Shown: positions 55,210 through 63,879 of the stretch, piece by piece
Layout: each line of letters begins with the position of its first letter
Numbering within the stretch: position 1 is the stretch's first letter
DNA from: Helicobacter canadensis MIT 98-5491
GTDB lineage: Bacteria; Campylobacterota; Campylobacteria; Campylobacterales; Helicobacteraceae
Assembly (NCBI RefSeq): GCF_000162575.1
Contig: NZ_CM000776.2
Span: 810,950 to 874,949, forward strand
Reading direction: 5' to 3'
Length of the DNA stretch: 64,000 nucleotides
Position numbers and translations under genes: made by a program
The notes under the pieces: generated by a model
Seen by the model: the letters and a program-made list of their open reading frames with translations, nothing else
Databases searched by the model: none
What the model was told of the DNA's origin: nothing

Positions 55210-55599
55210 ATGAGATATTCTAAACGAATGGATAATATCAATATTGTTCCTTTTATTGATATTATGCTTGTTTTACTGGTTATTGTTTTAACAAGTGCGA
55301 CTTTTATTGCACAAGGTAAGATTCCTATTGCAATCCCTAAAGCACAAGGTTCTGAAGCAGTAAAGGAAGAATTAAAGAGTGTAGAAATTACCATTAATGC
55401 ACAAGGGGAGTATTTTTTGGATAAGAATCAAACAAACCTTGAAGCTATTAAAGAAGCACTTTTAAAAATGCCAAAAGACACTCCCATTTTGCTTAGGGGA
55501 GATCAAAAAAGCTATTTTGAGAAATTTATTGCGCTTGTTGGAGTGTTAAACGAAATTGAGCGTGTGAATGTTGATATACAAGTGGAGCAAATACAATAA
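55210..55599 (+). CDS. exbD: ExbD/TolR-family stator protein
   Basis: A 129-aa single-pass proton-channel subunit. The membrane helix carries the essential Asp in NIVPFIDIMLVLLVIVL, followed by a periplasmic domain (VEITINAQGEYFLD, LRGDQKSYFEKFIALVGVL). In-frame TTG and GTG codons at 55204 and 55207 precede ATG 55210, but AAGG at 55199-55202 is best spaced for the ATG. Its stop overlaps the next ATG by one base. Confidence 0.93.
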   Translation: MRYSKRMDNINIVPFIDIMLVLLVIVLTSATFIAQGKIPIAIPKAQGSEAVKEELKSVEITINAQGEYFLDKNQTNLEAIKEALLKMPKDTPILLRGDQKSYFEKFIALVGVLNEIERVNVDIQVEQIQ

Positions 55600-55781
55600 T
55601 GTTAAAAGAAAGCTATGATTTAACGACAATTATTTCAGCAGTTGTTACCTTTTTGATAATTTTGTTGGCTATTCGATTTATCCTTTTTATGGTAAATCGT
55701 AAAGGTAGTCAGATACAAAAACCAGATTGGCTAGAAGGGGATGAACGATTTGAAGTTAAAAAAAGGAAAAAAGGGCGATAA
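55599..55781 (+). CDS. 60-aa single-pass membrane protein of the stator operon
   Basis: A small protein, no family recognised. After a short N-terminus (MLKESYDLTT) a membrane helix runs about residues 11-32 (IISAVVTFLIILLAIRFIL), then a cytoplasmic tail ending in a very basic KKRKKGR. It overlaps exbD by one base and ends directly before the ZorA-like ATG, so it is translationally coupled to both stator pairs. It may be an accessory or assembly subunit; this is inference. Confidence 0.8.
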   Translation: MLKESYDLTTIISAVVTFLIILLAIRFILFMVNRKGSQIQKPDWLEGDERFEVKKRKKGR

Positions 55782-58403
55782 ATGGAAAATATCCTTGTTA
55801 ATATTATTTTTACGATAATTATGCTCGGGCTTGCATTATGGGATTTTTTGAGTTATGGGAAGCAAAAACACAGGGATTTTAAATCTATTATTATGAGTGC
55901 AGGGGTTTTGGGAACCTTTGTGGGGATTTTTATTGGATTGCAAGATTTTAATGTTAATGAAATTGAAAAATCTGTCCCCTTTTTGCTAGAAGGACTAAAA
56001 ACGGCTTTTTATACTTCTATTTTGGGTATGTCTTTGGCGATTCTTTTAGCGATTATCCAAAAAGGTAAAGCTGTTAAAAGTGATTTTGAAAATATGATGG
56101 ATTATTTTTCATTGCAAGCCTCAAAACTTGATGAATTAAAGTATTTAAAAACCATTGTAGATCAAAGCCTTAAATCACAAGACTTTCAAGAAAAATATCG
56201 CCTTGCTCAAGAAGAGAATTTTTTAAAAATTAGCAAACATTTTGATGCGACTAATCATACTTTAAAAGAGGCAATGCAATACCTAGTGCAAGGTGCTTCT
56301 AAGGAGCTTATTTCGGCATTAGAGAGTGTAATTAGAGATTTTAATCAAAAGATTACCGATCAATTTGGAGATAATTTTAAAGAACTCAATGCAGCTGTTT
56401 CTCAAATGATATCGTGGCAAGAAAATTACAAAAATACTCTTGAGGGCTTAGATGAGAATCTTAAAAACACTTTAAAAGTCTTTAAAAATTCTCAAGAAGT
56501 TTTAGAAATGGTGGCAGAGCGTAATAGCGAAGTTTTGGAAGTTTATAATGCTTTGGCACATAGTATTGAAGCCTCAAGAATTGAAAATCAAAAACTCTCT
56601 CAAATGTTACTAGGGTTTGAAGATATGCATAAGAATGCACAAAGTGCTTTGGAATCAGTGCAGAGTTTAACTCATATTATGCAAGAATCTCATCAACAGG
56701 CAATGGATTTGACAAAGCAAAATTTACAAGAAGTGCGTGGGTATTTGCAAACAAGTATGCAGGAACATAAAAATGTAACCCAAGAAATGCTAACAGATAA
56801 TCTCCAAGTCTTACAAAAAGATTATTTGGAATTAAGCGGAAATCTTAACAATCTCCAAAAGGATTTGGGAGAATTTACTCAAAGTTATCTTGTTCAAAAC
56901 AAAGAGAATATGGATCAATTTTTAACTCAAGTTCAAGAAGAGTCAGAAAAATGCTTGAATCATATCCAAAAAAGTAATGTTGAGTTAAATAATCAGAATC
57001 TTGAAATGCTAAAGAGTGCCAAAGAAAATATTACAGAATATCTACAAAAGGTAAATGGAAGCTTTGAAGAGACTTTGGGAGAGTTAGATAAGACACAAAA
57101 AGAATCGCTTTTACTACTTGAGGGGCAAACACAAAAAAGTGATGCTATTTTGGAGCAACATAGGCAAGATTTGGAGATTATCCTAAAAAATACAAGTGGA
57201 ACTCTTGAGCAAATGGGGAATGAAGCTAAAGAGAGTATGCTTAAAAATACTAATGCATTAGAAGAGCACATTGCTAATGCGGTTTTAAGTTTTGATTCTT
57301 TGCTTGGCAATACCACTAAAACGCTACAAGAGAATTTTCAAGAATCTAAAGAAACTCTAAAGGAAATATCTAAAGACATTGAAGATTCTATGTTAGTGGT
57401 TACAAAAAGTCTTGATACAATGCTAAATGAAACTGCCAATTCCCTTAGTAAAAGTGCGCAAAATATTGAAGAATCATTGGTTGATACTACTCAAAACCTT
57501 AAAGATAACTTCTCTAAAACCACCCAAGATATTTCACAAAGTGTAGATAGACTGCTTGTTTATAATCAATCTAAATCAGAAGATATTCATAAGCTAATGG
57601 AGCAAAACTTAGAGGATTTGAGTGCTAATCTTCAGGCAATGTCGCAAAATACACAAGAGCATTATGAGGAATTGCAAAATCAAATGCGATCAAGTTTTGG
57701 AGAATCATATAAAAACGCAATAGAAACCCTTGGAGCTTATCTCAAAAATTCTTCCAATCTTTATCAAAACCAACTCTCAAAACTCTCACAAAATAGTTTA
57801 GAAACCTTGCAAAAGCATCATTTAGAGAGTTTGCAAAGCCATCAAGGAATGCAACAAGAATTGCAAAAAAGCTTAAGTGAGATTGTGCAGAAATTTGGTT
57901 TGGGAAGTAAGCAGATTCTAGGGACAATTGAGGGATTATCTAAGGAATTGTTGCAGTTTTCTAGTCAGCATTTAGATAGTCATTCTAAGAAAGTCATAGC
58001 TCAATATAGTGCCTTAGAAGAAAAAGTGAAGAATATATTGCAAGAAATGGCAAAACGCTATTTGGAAATGTTATCTACTTTGACGCAACAAAGTTTGGAA
58101 ATACCAAAAAATGTTAGCACGGAACTTTTGAATGAATTTAATCAATTGCAAAAGAATTTAGGAGAATCTTTGGAGGGAGCTTATACTGCTTTGGAAAATA
58201 ATCGTAAAGAAATTGAAGGGATTTTAAAGATTATTCAAACCAATGTGGATTCTTCGCTTTCTAAAACAACAAGTCTAAATGAAAATCTTTGTCGATCTTT
58301 AGGAGATTTAGATGGTGCATTATCTAATATTACTTTGGGATTTAGGCAAGATTATGAATGGTTTTTAAGGCGAATTAGAGAACTTATGGGAGCCAGAAAT
58401 TAA
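55782..58403 (+). CDS. ZorA-like MotA/TolQ/ExbB stator subunit with giant coiled-coil tail
   Basis: An 873-aa protein. TM1 is about residues 5-25; then comes the proton-channel core, MSAGVLGTFVGIFIGLQ (TM2) and LLEGLKTAFYTSILGMSLAI (TM3), the pattern of ZorA of Zorya defence systems. From about residue 100 to the end it is one long Gln/Asn/Glu/Ser-rich coiled coil, like the cytoplasmic tail of ZorA. Directly coupled to the OmpA-domain partner (TAATG). No ZorC, ZorD or ZorE gene follows, so a defence role cannot be claimed. Confidence 0.85.
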   Translation: MENILVNIIFTIIMLGLALWDFLSYGKQKHRDFKSIIMSAGVLGTFVGIFIGLQDFNVNEIEKSVPFLLEGLKTAFYTSILGMSLAILLAIIQKGKAVKSDFENMMDYFSLQASKLDELKYLKTIVDQSLKSQDFQEKYRLAQEENFLKISKHFDATNHTLKEAMQYLVQGASKELISALESVIRDFNQKITDQFGDNFKELNAAVSQMISWQENYKNTLEGLDENLKNTLKVFKNSQEVLEMVAERNSEVLEVYNALAHSIEASRIENQKLSQMLLGFEDMHKNAQSALESVQSLTHIMQESHQQAMDLTKQNLQEVRGYLQTSMQEHKNVTQEMLTDNLQVLQKDYLELSGNLNNLQKDLGEFTQSYLVQNKENMDQFLTQVQEESEKCLNHIQKSNVELNNQNLEMLKSAKENITEYLQKVNGSFEETLGELDKTQKESLLLLEGQTQKSDAILEQHRQDLEIILKNTSGTLEQMGNEAKESMLKNTNALEEHIANAVLSFDSLLGNTTKTLQENFQESKETLKEISKDIEDSMLVVTKSLDTMLNETANSLSKSAQNIEESLVDTTQNLKDNFSKTTQDISQSVDRLLVYNQSKSEDIHKLMEQNLEDLSANLQAMSQNTQEHYEELQNQMRSSFGESYKNAIETLGAYLKNSSNLYQNQLSKLSQNSLETLQKHHLESLQSHQGMQQELQKSLSEIVQKFGLGSKQILGTIEGLSKELLQFSSQHLDSHSKKVIAQYSALEEKVKNILQEMAKRYLEMLSTLTQQSLEIPKNVSTELLNEFNQLQKNLGESLEGAYTALENNRKEIEGILKIIQTNVDSSLSKTTSLNENLCRSLGDLDGALSNITLGFRQDYEWFLRRIRELMGARN

Positions 58404-59194
58404 TGGCAAATGATTTCAATAAAGGGAATGAGTGGATTAGCATTTCTGATATGATGGCAGGAGTGATGATGATATTCCTGCTTGTGGCTGTGGGTTATAT
58501 GGTGGTTATTAGCAAAACACAAAAAGAACTTGCCCTGCAAAATGCGGAACTTTTGGCATTAAATAAGCAAATGAGCGATGTTGCCAAAACGCATCAAAAC
58601 CTTCAAACAGAGCTTTATAAGGATTTAGTAGCAGAATTTTCTAAGGATTTAGGAAAATGGAATGCAGAGATTGATGAAGACAACACAGTGCGTTTTAGAG
58701 AACCTGATATTTTGTTTGATCAAGGTGAAAAAGAAGTAAAATCAAGATTTAAGGAAATCTTAGATGATTTTTTTCCGCGTTATATTAAAATTTTAAGTCG
58801 CCCTCAATACAAAGAAGACATTGAGGAAATTCGGATTGAGGGGCATACTTCTAAGGAATGGAAAAATGCAAAAAGCTTAGAGGATAGATATTTAGGGAAT
58901 GCAGAATTATCTCAAGCAAGAGCTTTAGAAGTTTTGAAATATTGCTTTAATAATCAACAAATTGCCAAACAAAAAGAATGGTTAGTTAGTGTTTTGCGTG
59001 CAAATGGATTGTCTTTTGCAAAGCCGCTTGAGAGTGCTGAGCTTTCGCGTAGAGTTGAGTTTAAAGTCTTAACTAAAAGCAATCAAAAGATTTTAAAAAT
59101 TTTGAATATTAATAAAGAATCGCAAGAAGCAAAAGTTGAGTCAATTCAAAAAGAAGAGTTAGAGACTATAAAAACAAAAGAAAATGAAAAATAG
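58403..59194 (+). CDS. ZorB-like MotB/OmpA-domain stator subunit
   Basis: A 263-aa protein with one membrane helix (about residues 17-38) starting at an ion-carrying Asp16 in ISDMMAGVMMIFLL, a coiled-coil linker (about 42-75) and a periplasmic OmpA-like peptidoglycan-binding domain: IRIEGHTSKEW, YLGNAELSQARALEVL and LSRRVEFKVL. This is the ZorB/MotB plan, and it pairs with the ZorA-like protein upstream. A charged Lys/Glu tail ends it. It converges with ung, with only six bases between the two stops. Confidence 0.87.
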   Translation: MANDFNKGNEWISISDMMAGVMMIFLLVAVGYMVVISKTQKELALQNAELLALNKQMSDVAKTHQNLQTELYKDLVAEFSKDLGKWNAEIDEDNTVRFREPDILFDQGEKEVKSRFKEILDDFFPRYIKILSRPQYKEDIEEIRIEGHTSKEWKNAKSLEDRYLGNAELSQARALEVLKYCFNNQQIAKQKEWLVSVLRANGLSFAKPLESAELSRRVEFKVLTKSNQKILKILNINKESQEAKVESIQKEELETIKTKENEK

Positions 59195-59200
59195 TTAGAA

Positions 59201-59893
59201 TTAGATTTGCCAATCAATAGGAGTTTTATGAAGAGATTCTAGGATTTGATTGGTTTTTGAAAAATGCCTACAACCAAAAAAGGCTCCACGCGCTAGAGGT
59301 GAAGGATGTGCTGCTTCTAGGATGAAATGTTTTTTAGAATCAATAAGATTTTTTTTAGCTCTAGCGTAGTTTCCCCAAAGTAAAAAAATAATTCCTTCTT
59401 TTTGTAGGGAAATGGTGCTAATAACATTGTCAGTGAAAGTCTGCCAACCAAAATTTTGATGCGAAGCAGGCTTGTTTTGTTCCACACTTAAAACGCTATT
59501 AAGTAGCAATACTCCTTGTTTTGCCCATTTGGTTAAGTCTCCATTATGACTTGGTGGGATTCCTAAATCTTCATATAATTCTTGATAGATATTTTTTAAA
59601 GAAGGGGGGAGTGGAATACCTTTTGGCACACTAAAGGATAATCCCATAGCTTGATTAGGATTATGATAGGGATCTTGTCCTAAAAGGACGACTTTTAGGG
59701 AAGTAAAGGGCGTGAGATTAAACGCATTGAAAATAAGCTTTGCGGGAGGATAAAGGATTTTTCCCGCGTTTTTAGCATTTAAATAATGGCATTTAATCTC
59801 TAAAAAATAGGGTTTTAAAAATTCATCCTTTAACGCTAATTTCCATGATTCTTCAATTTTGATATTTTCAAGTGAAATATTAAGATCTTGCAT
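59201..59893 (-). CDS. ung: Uracil-DNA glycosylase
   Basis: A 230-aa family 1 UDG removing uracil from DNA. The catalytic VVLLGQDPYHNPNQAMGLSFS, the uracil-binding LLLNSVLSVE and the C-terminal HPSPLARGAFFGCRHF are all intact. Its ATG overlaps the gatC stop by one base, so it is co-translated with gatC. Confidence 0.97.
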   Translation of the reverse strand: MQDLNISLENIKIEESWKLALKDEFLKPYFLEIKCHYLNAKNAGKILYPPAKLIFNAFNLTPFTSLKVVLLGQDPYHNPNQAMGLSFSVPKGIPLPPSLKNIYQELYEDLGIPPSHNGDLTKWAKQGVLLLNSVLSVEQNKPASHQNFGWQTFTDNVISTISLQKEGIIFLLWGNYARAKKNLIDSKKHFILEAAHPSPLARGAFFGCRHFSKTNQILESLHKTPIDWQI

Positions 59894-60186
59894 TATTCTA
59901 TAATTTTTGGAACAATAAAGAAATTTTCTTCACTTTTGGGTGCATTTTTAAGAATATTAGAGGCAATTTCAGGTTTATTTTCTACTTTGTCTTCACGCAT
60001 AGGAAGCGTTGAGTGAATCGCATTAAAAGAAGCTGGAATCTCACTTAAATCTAATGCGTTAATATTTTCAACAAAATGCACAATTTCATTAAGATTTTCT
60101 TTGGTTGATTCTAGTTTTTCTGGGCTAATTTCAAGACTTGCTAAATTTTGCAAGCGTGCTAATAGTTGATTGTCAATGTTATTCAT
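59893..60186 (-). CDS. gatC: Asp-tRNA(Asn)/Glu-tRNA(Gln) amidotransferase subunit C
   Basis: A 97-aa GatC, which stabilises GatA in the GatCAB complex. LLARLQNLASLEISPEKLE opens the domain, ALDLSEIPASFNAIHSTLPMREDKV is the middle, and the end reads NFFIVPKIIE. It sits between tetR and ung with 4- and 1-base overlaps. gatA and gatB are elsewhere. Confidence 0.93.
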   Translation of the reverse strand: MNNIDNQLLARLQNLASLEISPEKLESTKENLNEIVHFVENINALDLSEIPASFNAIHSTLPMREDKVENKPEIASNILKNAPKSEENFFIVPKIIE

Positions 60187-60830
60187 AATGTCTCCTTGTT
60201 GTGTTGTAAATAAAGTAAAAAAATATGTGCAGATTTTCTTGCGATTCTTTCTGTTTCTTCATTGTTTGGGGGAATGTAATTAGAATCTAAAAGAGAATGC
60301 AATAAATAAGGACTTACAATAAGATCAAGGCAGAATTTTGCATCTTCTTGTAAATTTTGAATATGAATTTTTTCTCTTTTGGCGTAAGTTTCGAGGCATT
60401 TTGAAAAATAAAAAAGGATTTTATCTACACAAGAAATTTGAAAAGTTTGCAATAACTCTGAATCATTATAGCCCTCAATAAAAATAAGGCGGTTTAAAGC
60501 AATGGTTTCTGGCGTAAAAATTTCATTTAAAAGCTTTTTGCCAATTGAAATGAGAAAATCTTGCAAACAAAGTTCGGATTGTTGCACTTGCATAAAATGT
60601 TCTGCTAAAGATTGAAAAAAATCGCCATTTTCTTGCTCAATAACTTTTTGAAAGAGTTTTCTTTTATTCCCAAAAAGTTTATAGATAGTTGCTAGAGAGT
60701 CTCCTGTTTCTTTAACAATCATTTGCAGACTAGTTTTCTCATAGCCATACTTTAAAAAAAGTTGATAGGCAATATTTAGTGTTTTTTGATATTTTTCTTG
60801 TGTGCCTCTTGCAAGTTTTTGTGCTTCCAA
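60183..60830 (-). CDS. TetR/AcrR family transcriptional regulator
   Basis: A 215-aa repressor. The N-terminal helix-turn-helix (about residues 14-60) reads LNIAYQLFLKYGYEKTSLQMIVKETGDSLATIYKLFGNKRKLF across the site, followed by an all-helical ligand-binding domain without a recognised ligand. It overlaps gatC by 4 bases and diverges from rppH across a 164-base spacer, so rppH or its own operon are candidate targets. No efflux gene is nearby. Confidence 0.9.
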   Translation of the reverse strand: MEAQKLARGTQEKYQKTLNIAYQLFLKYGYEKTSLQMIVKETGDSLATIYKLFGNKRKLFQKVIEQENGDFFQSLAEHFMQVQQSELCLQDFLISIGKKLLNEIFTPETIALNRLIFIEGYNDSELLQTFQISCVDKILFYFSKCLETYAKREKIHIQNLQEDAKFCLDLIVSPYLLHSLLDSNYIPPNNEETERIARKSAHIFLLYLQHNKETL

Positions 60831-60982
60831 AATATTCCTTTAGAAAGCTAAAATTCAAATTTATTTGAATCCAAAAGTTTGGCTTCTAATTTTAGAATTT
60901 TATAAAATTTTGACTTAATATTTACTGCGTTTAAAAACTCTTTAAAAACAATTCAATTATTATTTTAAAAATATTTTGATTT

Positions 60983-60987
60983 AGGAG
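60983..60987 (+). promoter_or_regulatory. Shine-Dalgarno deciding the rppH start
   Basis: AGGAG lies 7 bases before GTG 60995 but only 4 before the in-frame TTG at 60992, so GTG is the better start. The remainder of the spacer to tetR is AT-rich with several TTTAAA-like stretches and no clear operator. Confidence 0.5.
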
Positions 60988-60994
60988 TTATTTG

Positions 60995-61468
60995 GTGAGA
61001 AAAGAAACAAAAACTTATCGACCCAATGTTGCTGCTATCATACTTTCTCCGAAATATCCATTAACTTGTGAGCTTTTTATTGCAAGTCGCACTGATATTA
61101 AGAATGCATGGCAATTCCCACAAGGTGGAATTGATAAGTCAGAGACACCTAAAGAAGCTTTGTTTCGTGAGCTTAAGGAAGAAATTGGGACTGATAAGGT
61201 GGATATCGTTGCAGAATATCCCGAATGGATTAGTTATGATTTCCCTCCTTCTGTTGTTAAGCGAATGTATCCTTATGATGGACAGATACAAAAATATTTT
61301 TTGGTGCGCTTACAAGAAAATGGAATCATAGACATTAATACAGAGGAGCCAGAGTTTGATGAGTATAAATTTGTAACATTTGAAGATTTATTTAATCATA
61401 TTACTTATTTTAAGCGTCCAGTTTATCGTCAAGTTTTAGAGTATTTTAAAAGGAAAGGGTATTTGTAA
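60995..61468 (+). CDS. rppH: RNA pyrophosphohydrolase RppH (Nudix)
   Basis: A 157-aa Nudix hydrolase that removes pyrophosphate from 5' triphosphate RNA ends to trigger decay. [15 protein letters not shown] starts the fold, [26 protein letters not shown] is the Nudix box in full consensus form, and later segments follow E. coli RppH. GTG start at 60995. Its stop overlaps the lysC ATG by one base. Confidence 0.94.
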   Translation: MRKETKTYRPNVAAIILSPKYPLTCELFIASRTDIKNAWQFPQGGIDKSETPKEALFRELKEEIGTDKVDIVAEYPEWISYDFPPSVVKRMYPYDGQIQKYFLVRLQENGIIDINTEEPEFDEYKFVTFEDLFNHITYFKRPVYRQVLEYFKRKGYL

Positions 61469-62673
61469 TGTTAATTGTTCAAAAATATGGTGGCACTAGT
61501 GTTGGTGATTGTGAAAGGATTCAAAATGTTGCTAAGCGCGTAGTGGAATCAAAAGAGAAAGGGAATAGTCTTGTTGTGGTAGTTTCTGCTATGAGTGGAG
61601 AAACTGATAAGCTATTAGGCTATACAAAATTCTTTTCAAGGCTTCCAAAAGAGCGTGAAGTGGATATGGTGCTTAGTGCAGGTGAGAGAGTTACAAGTGC
61701 GCTTTTGGCTATTGCTTTAGAGGAAATGGGCTATAAAGCAATTTCTTTGAGTGGTCGAGCAGCAGGGATTGTTACAGATACTTCTCACACTAAAGCAAGA
61801 ATTGAAGAAATTGATACAACCTATCTCAATGAGCTATTAGCTAAAGATTATATTGTTGTGGTAGCTGGATTCCAAGGGGTTACAGAAAAAGGTGAGGTAA
61901 CCACGCTAGGCAGGGGAGGGAGCGATCTCTCTGCAGTGGCACTTGCTGGAGCATTGCAAGCAGATTTGTGTGAGATTTACACAGATGTTGATGGGGTTTA
62001 TACCACCGATCCAAGAATCGAACCTAAGGCAAAAAAGATAGATAAAATTAGCTATGATGAAATGTTAGAGCTTGCTTCAATGGGAGCTAAAGTTTTATTG
62101 AATCGTTCAGTTGAAATGGCAAAAAAACTTAATGTTAATTTGGTTACAAGAAGTAGTTTTAATTATAATGAAGGCACATTAATTACAAAGGAAGAAGAAA
62201 TTATGGAACATCCAATTGTTAGCGGAATCGCATTAGATAAAAATCAAGCAAGAGTGAGCATTTGTAATGTAGAAGATAGACCAGGGATTGCAGCAGAAAT
62301 TTTTGGGGCTTTGAGTGAAGCAAATATCAATGTGGATATGATTGTGCAAACAATTGGTAGAGATGGCAAGACGGATTTGGATTTTACAATTCCAGAAGTG
62401 GAACTAGAAAACACAAAGCGTGTTTTAAAGGCATTTGAAGGAAGCGTGGAGAGTATTGATTATGATTCAGATATTGCAAAAGTCTCTATTGTGGGTGTGG
62501 GTATGAAATCTCATAGTGGAGTGGCTGCAAGAGCATTCCAAGCTTTAGCAGAAGACAATATTAATATTATGATGATTAGCACAAGTGAGATTAAAATTTC
62601 AATGGTGATTCGCTTAAAATATGCAGAATTAGCCATTAGAACTCTCCATAGCGTGTATCAATTAGAAAAATAA
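61468..62673 (+). CDS. lysC: Aspartokinase
   Basis: A 401-aa monofunctional aspartate kinase, first step to lysine, diaminopimelate, threonine and methionine. LIVQKYGGTSVGDCERI, VVVSAMSGETDKL, FQGVTEKGEVTTLGRGGSD and ADLCEIYTDVDGVYTTDPR form the kinase domain. Two C-terminal ACT domains (about residues 260-395) give feedback control. Coupled to rppH and hobA by one-base overlaps. Confidence 0.97.
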   Translation: MLIVQKYGGTSVGDCERIQNVAKRVVESKEKGNSLVVVVSAMSGETDKLLGYTKFFSRLPKEREVDMVLSAGERVTSALLAIALEEMGYKAISLSGRAAGIVTDTSHTKARIEEIDTTYLNELLAKDYIVVVAGFQGVTEKGEVTTLGRGGSDLSAVALAGALQADLCEIYTDVDGVYTTDPRIEPKAKKIDKISYDEMLELASMGAKVLLNRSVEMAKKLNVNLVTRSSFNYNEGTLITKEEEIMEHPIVSGIALDKNQARVSICNVEDRPGIAAEIFGALSEANINVDMIVQTIGRDGKTDLDFTIPEVELENTKRVLKAFEGSVESIDYDSDIAKVSIVGVGMKSHSGVAARAFQALAEDNINIMMISTSEIKISMVIRLKYAELAIRTLHSVYQLEK

Positions 62674-63218
62674 TGCAAGACATTGTTAGCTGGACTACAC
62701 AGATTCTAAGGCACGATGCTAGTCGCCCAACTTGGCTAGAAGAGCGAAAATTTGAGTGGATTCCACTTATTAAACGCGCATTACAAAGAATCTTTAATGG
62801 TGAGAGTATGATTTTGGTTACCGATAGGGATAGGGAGTGGTTTGCACATTATGTGATTTTTTCTATCAATAAAACCAATAATCGCCCTTATGTCCCTATT
62901 ATGAGTATTAATGCACTTTTCCCCCAAATTGATAAGAATCAACAAGATGATTCAGAGGTGCTTTTAATTAGTGATTATTTGAATAATATTTTTTCACAGG
63001 GTTATTTTTTTTGGTATATTGGCAAAAATGATGCTTTGCGTGCTAAACTTGCTTTGAGTTATGAGGATTGCTTTTTGTGGATTTTTGACACTGAATTGCA
63101 AAATAGTTTTACCTTGCAATCAACTGATCCTTTGGTGGATATTAAATTGATGCAAATGTATCGAATCTTTAATCTTACAATTGAGGCAGCATTGTTTGGA
63201 CAAATCACATTGGAATAA
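62673..63218 (+). CDS. hobA: DnaA-binding replication initiation factor HobA
   Basis: A 181-aa epsilonproteobacterial protein that binds DnaA domains I-II and promotes orisome assembly; a structural relative of DiaA (SIS fold). Identified from the N-terminal SWTTQILRHDASRPTWLEER, the DRDREWFAHYVIF segment and the family position between lysC and holB, as in H. pylori HP1230. Full length. Confidence 0.9.
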   Translation: MQDIVSWTTQILRHDASRPTWLEERKFEWIPLIKRALQRIFNGESMILVTDRDREWFAHYVIFSINKTNNRPYVPIMSINALFPQIDKNQQDDSEVLLISDYLNNIFSQGYFFWYIGKNDALRAKLALSYEDCFLWIFDTELQNSFTLQSTDPLVDIKLMQMYRIFNLTIEAALFGQITLE

Positions 63219-63219
63219 A

Positions 63220-63855
63220 ATGCAAAGTCATATTTTGCTTGTAAATGATCCCATTGCAGTAGCAAATCAACATTATGAGAGTGAGAATCCTCAAAATTGC
63301 CGACTTTTTTGTGCTGAAGAATTAAGTATTGAATTAGCAAGAGAAATTATTGATGAAAGCTATATTGCTTCAACTGGTTATAAATTTGTATTGATTGCGG
63401 CAAATTCTTTTAATGTTTATGCACAAAATGCACTTTTAAAAATTTTAGAAGAACCACCTAGTCAAGTTTGTTTTATACTTTTTGCAAGAATGAAATCCCA
63501 ACTTCTTCCTACTATTCGCTCAAGAATGCCCATTATTAATCAACTTAAAAAAGAAAAGCTCTCACCTTTTTCTTTGTCGATTCGCACTCTTGCTTTGAAG
63601 GATATTTATCCTTTCTTAAAAGAAAAATCTAAAGAATTTGGCACTAATCCAACGCAGCTTAAAATTGAAATTCAAAGCTTATATTTGGATTGCATTAAAG
63701 AAGGATTAAGCTTTAATTTAAAAGAAATGCAACTCTTTGAAGAAGCTTTGTTTTGGGCAGGACATTATGAAAAGATTCAGCATATTTTCTTGGTTTTGCT
63801 TTTAATGATTCTAAATAAAAAGAAAGAAAAAATGCATCAAGATATTAAGATGTAA
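63220..63855 (+). CDS. holB: DNA polymerase III delta' subunit
   Basis: A 211-aa clamp-loader subunit of short epsilonproteobacterial type. The key stretch is AQNALLKILEEPPSQVCFILFA, followed by LLPTIRSRMPII, the SRC-like sensor of delta'. No Walker A is present. The frame is open 13 codons further upstream inside hobA, but ATG 63220, one base after the hobA stop, is the natural start. The short length and the missing zinc finger are usual in Helicobacter. Confidence 0.88.
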   Translation: MQSHILLVNDPIAVANQHYESENPQNCRLFCAEELSIELAREIIDESYIASTGYKFVLIAANSFNVYAQNALLKILEEPPSQVCFILFARMKSQLLPTIRSRMPIINQLKKEKLSPFSLSIRTLALKDIYPFLKEKSKEFGTNPTQLKIEIQSLYLDCIKEGLSFNLKEMQLFEEALFWAGHYEKIQHIFLVLLLMILNKKKEKMHQDIKM

Positions 63856-63879
63856 GCAAATCAAAGGAGATATGGCTAG

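Noticed and set aside
54727..59194. A complete Zorya anti-phage system
   Set aside because: Only ZorA- and ZorB-like genes are present. The next gene is ung on the other strand, and no ZorC, ZorD helicase or ZorE nuclease is in the window.
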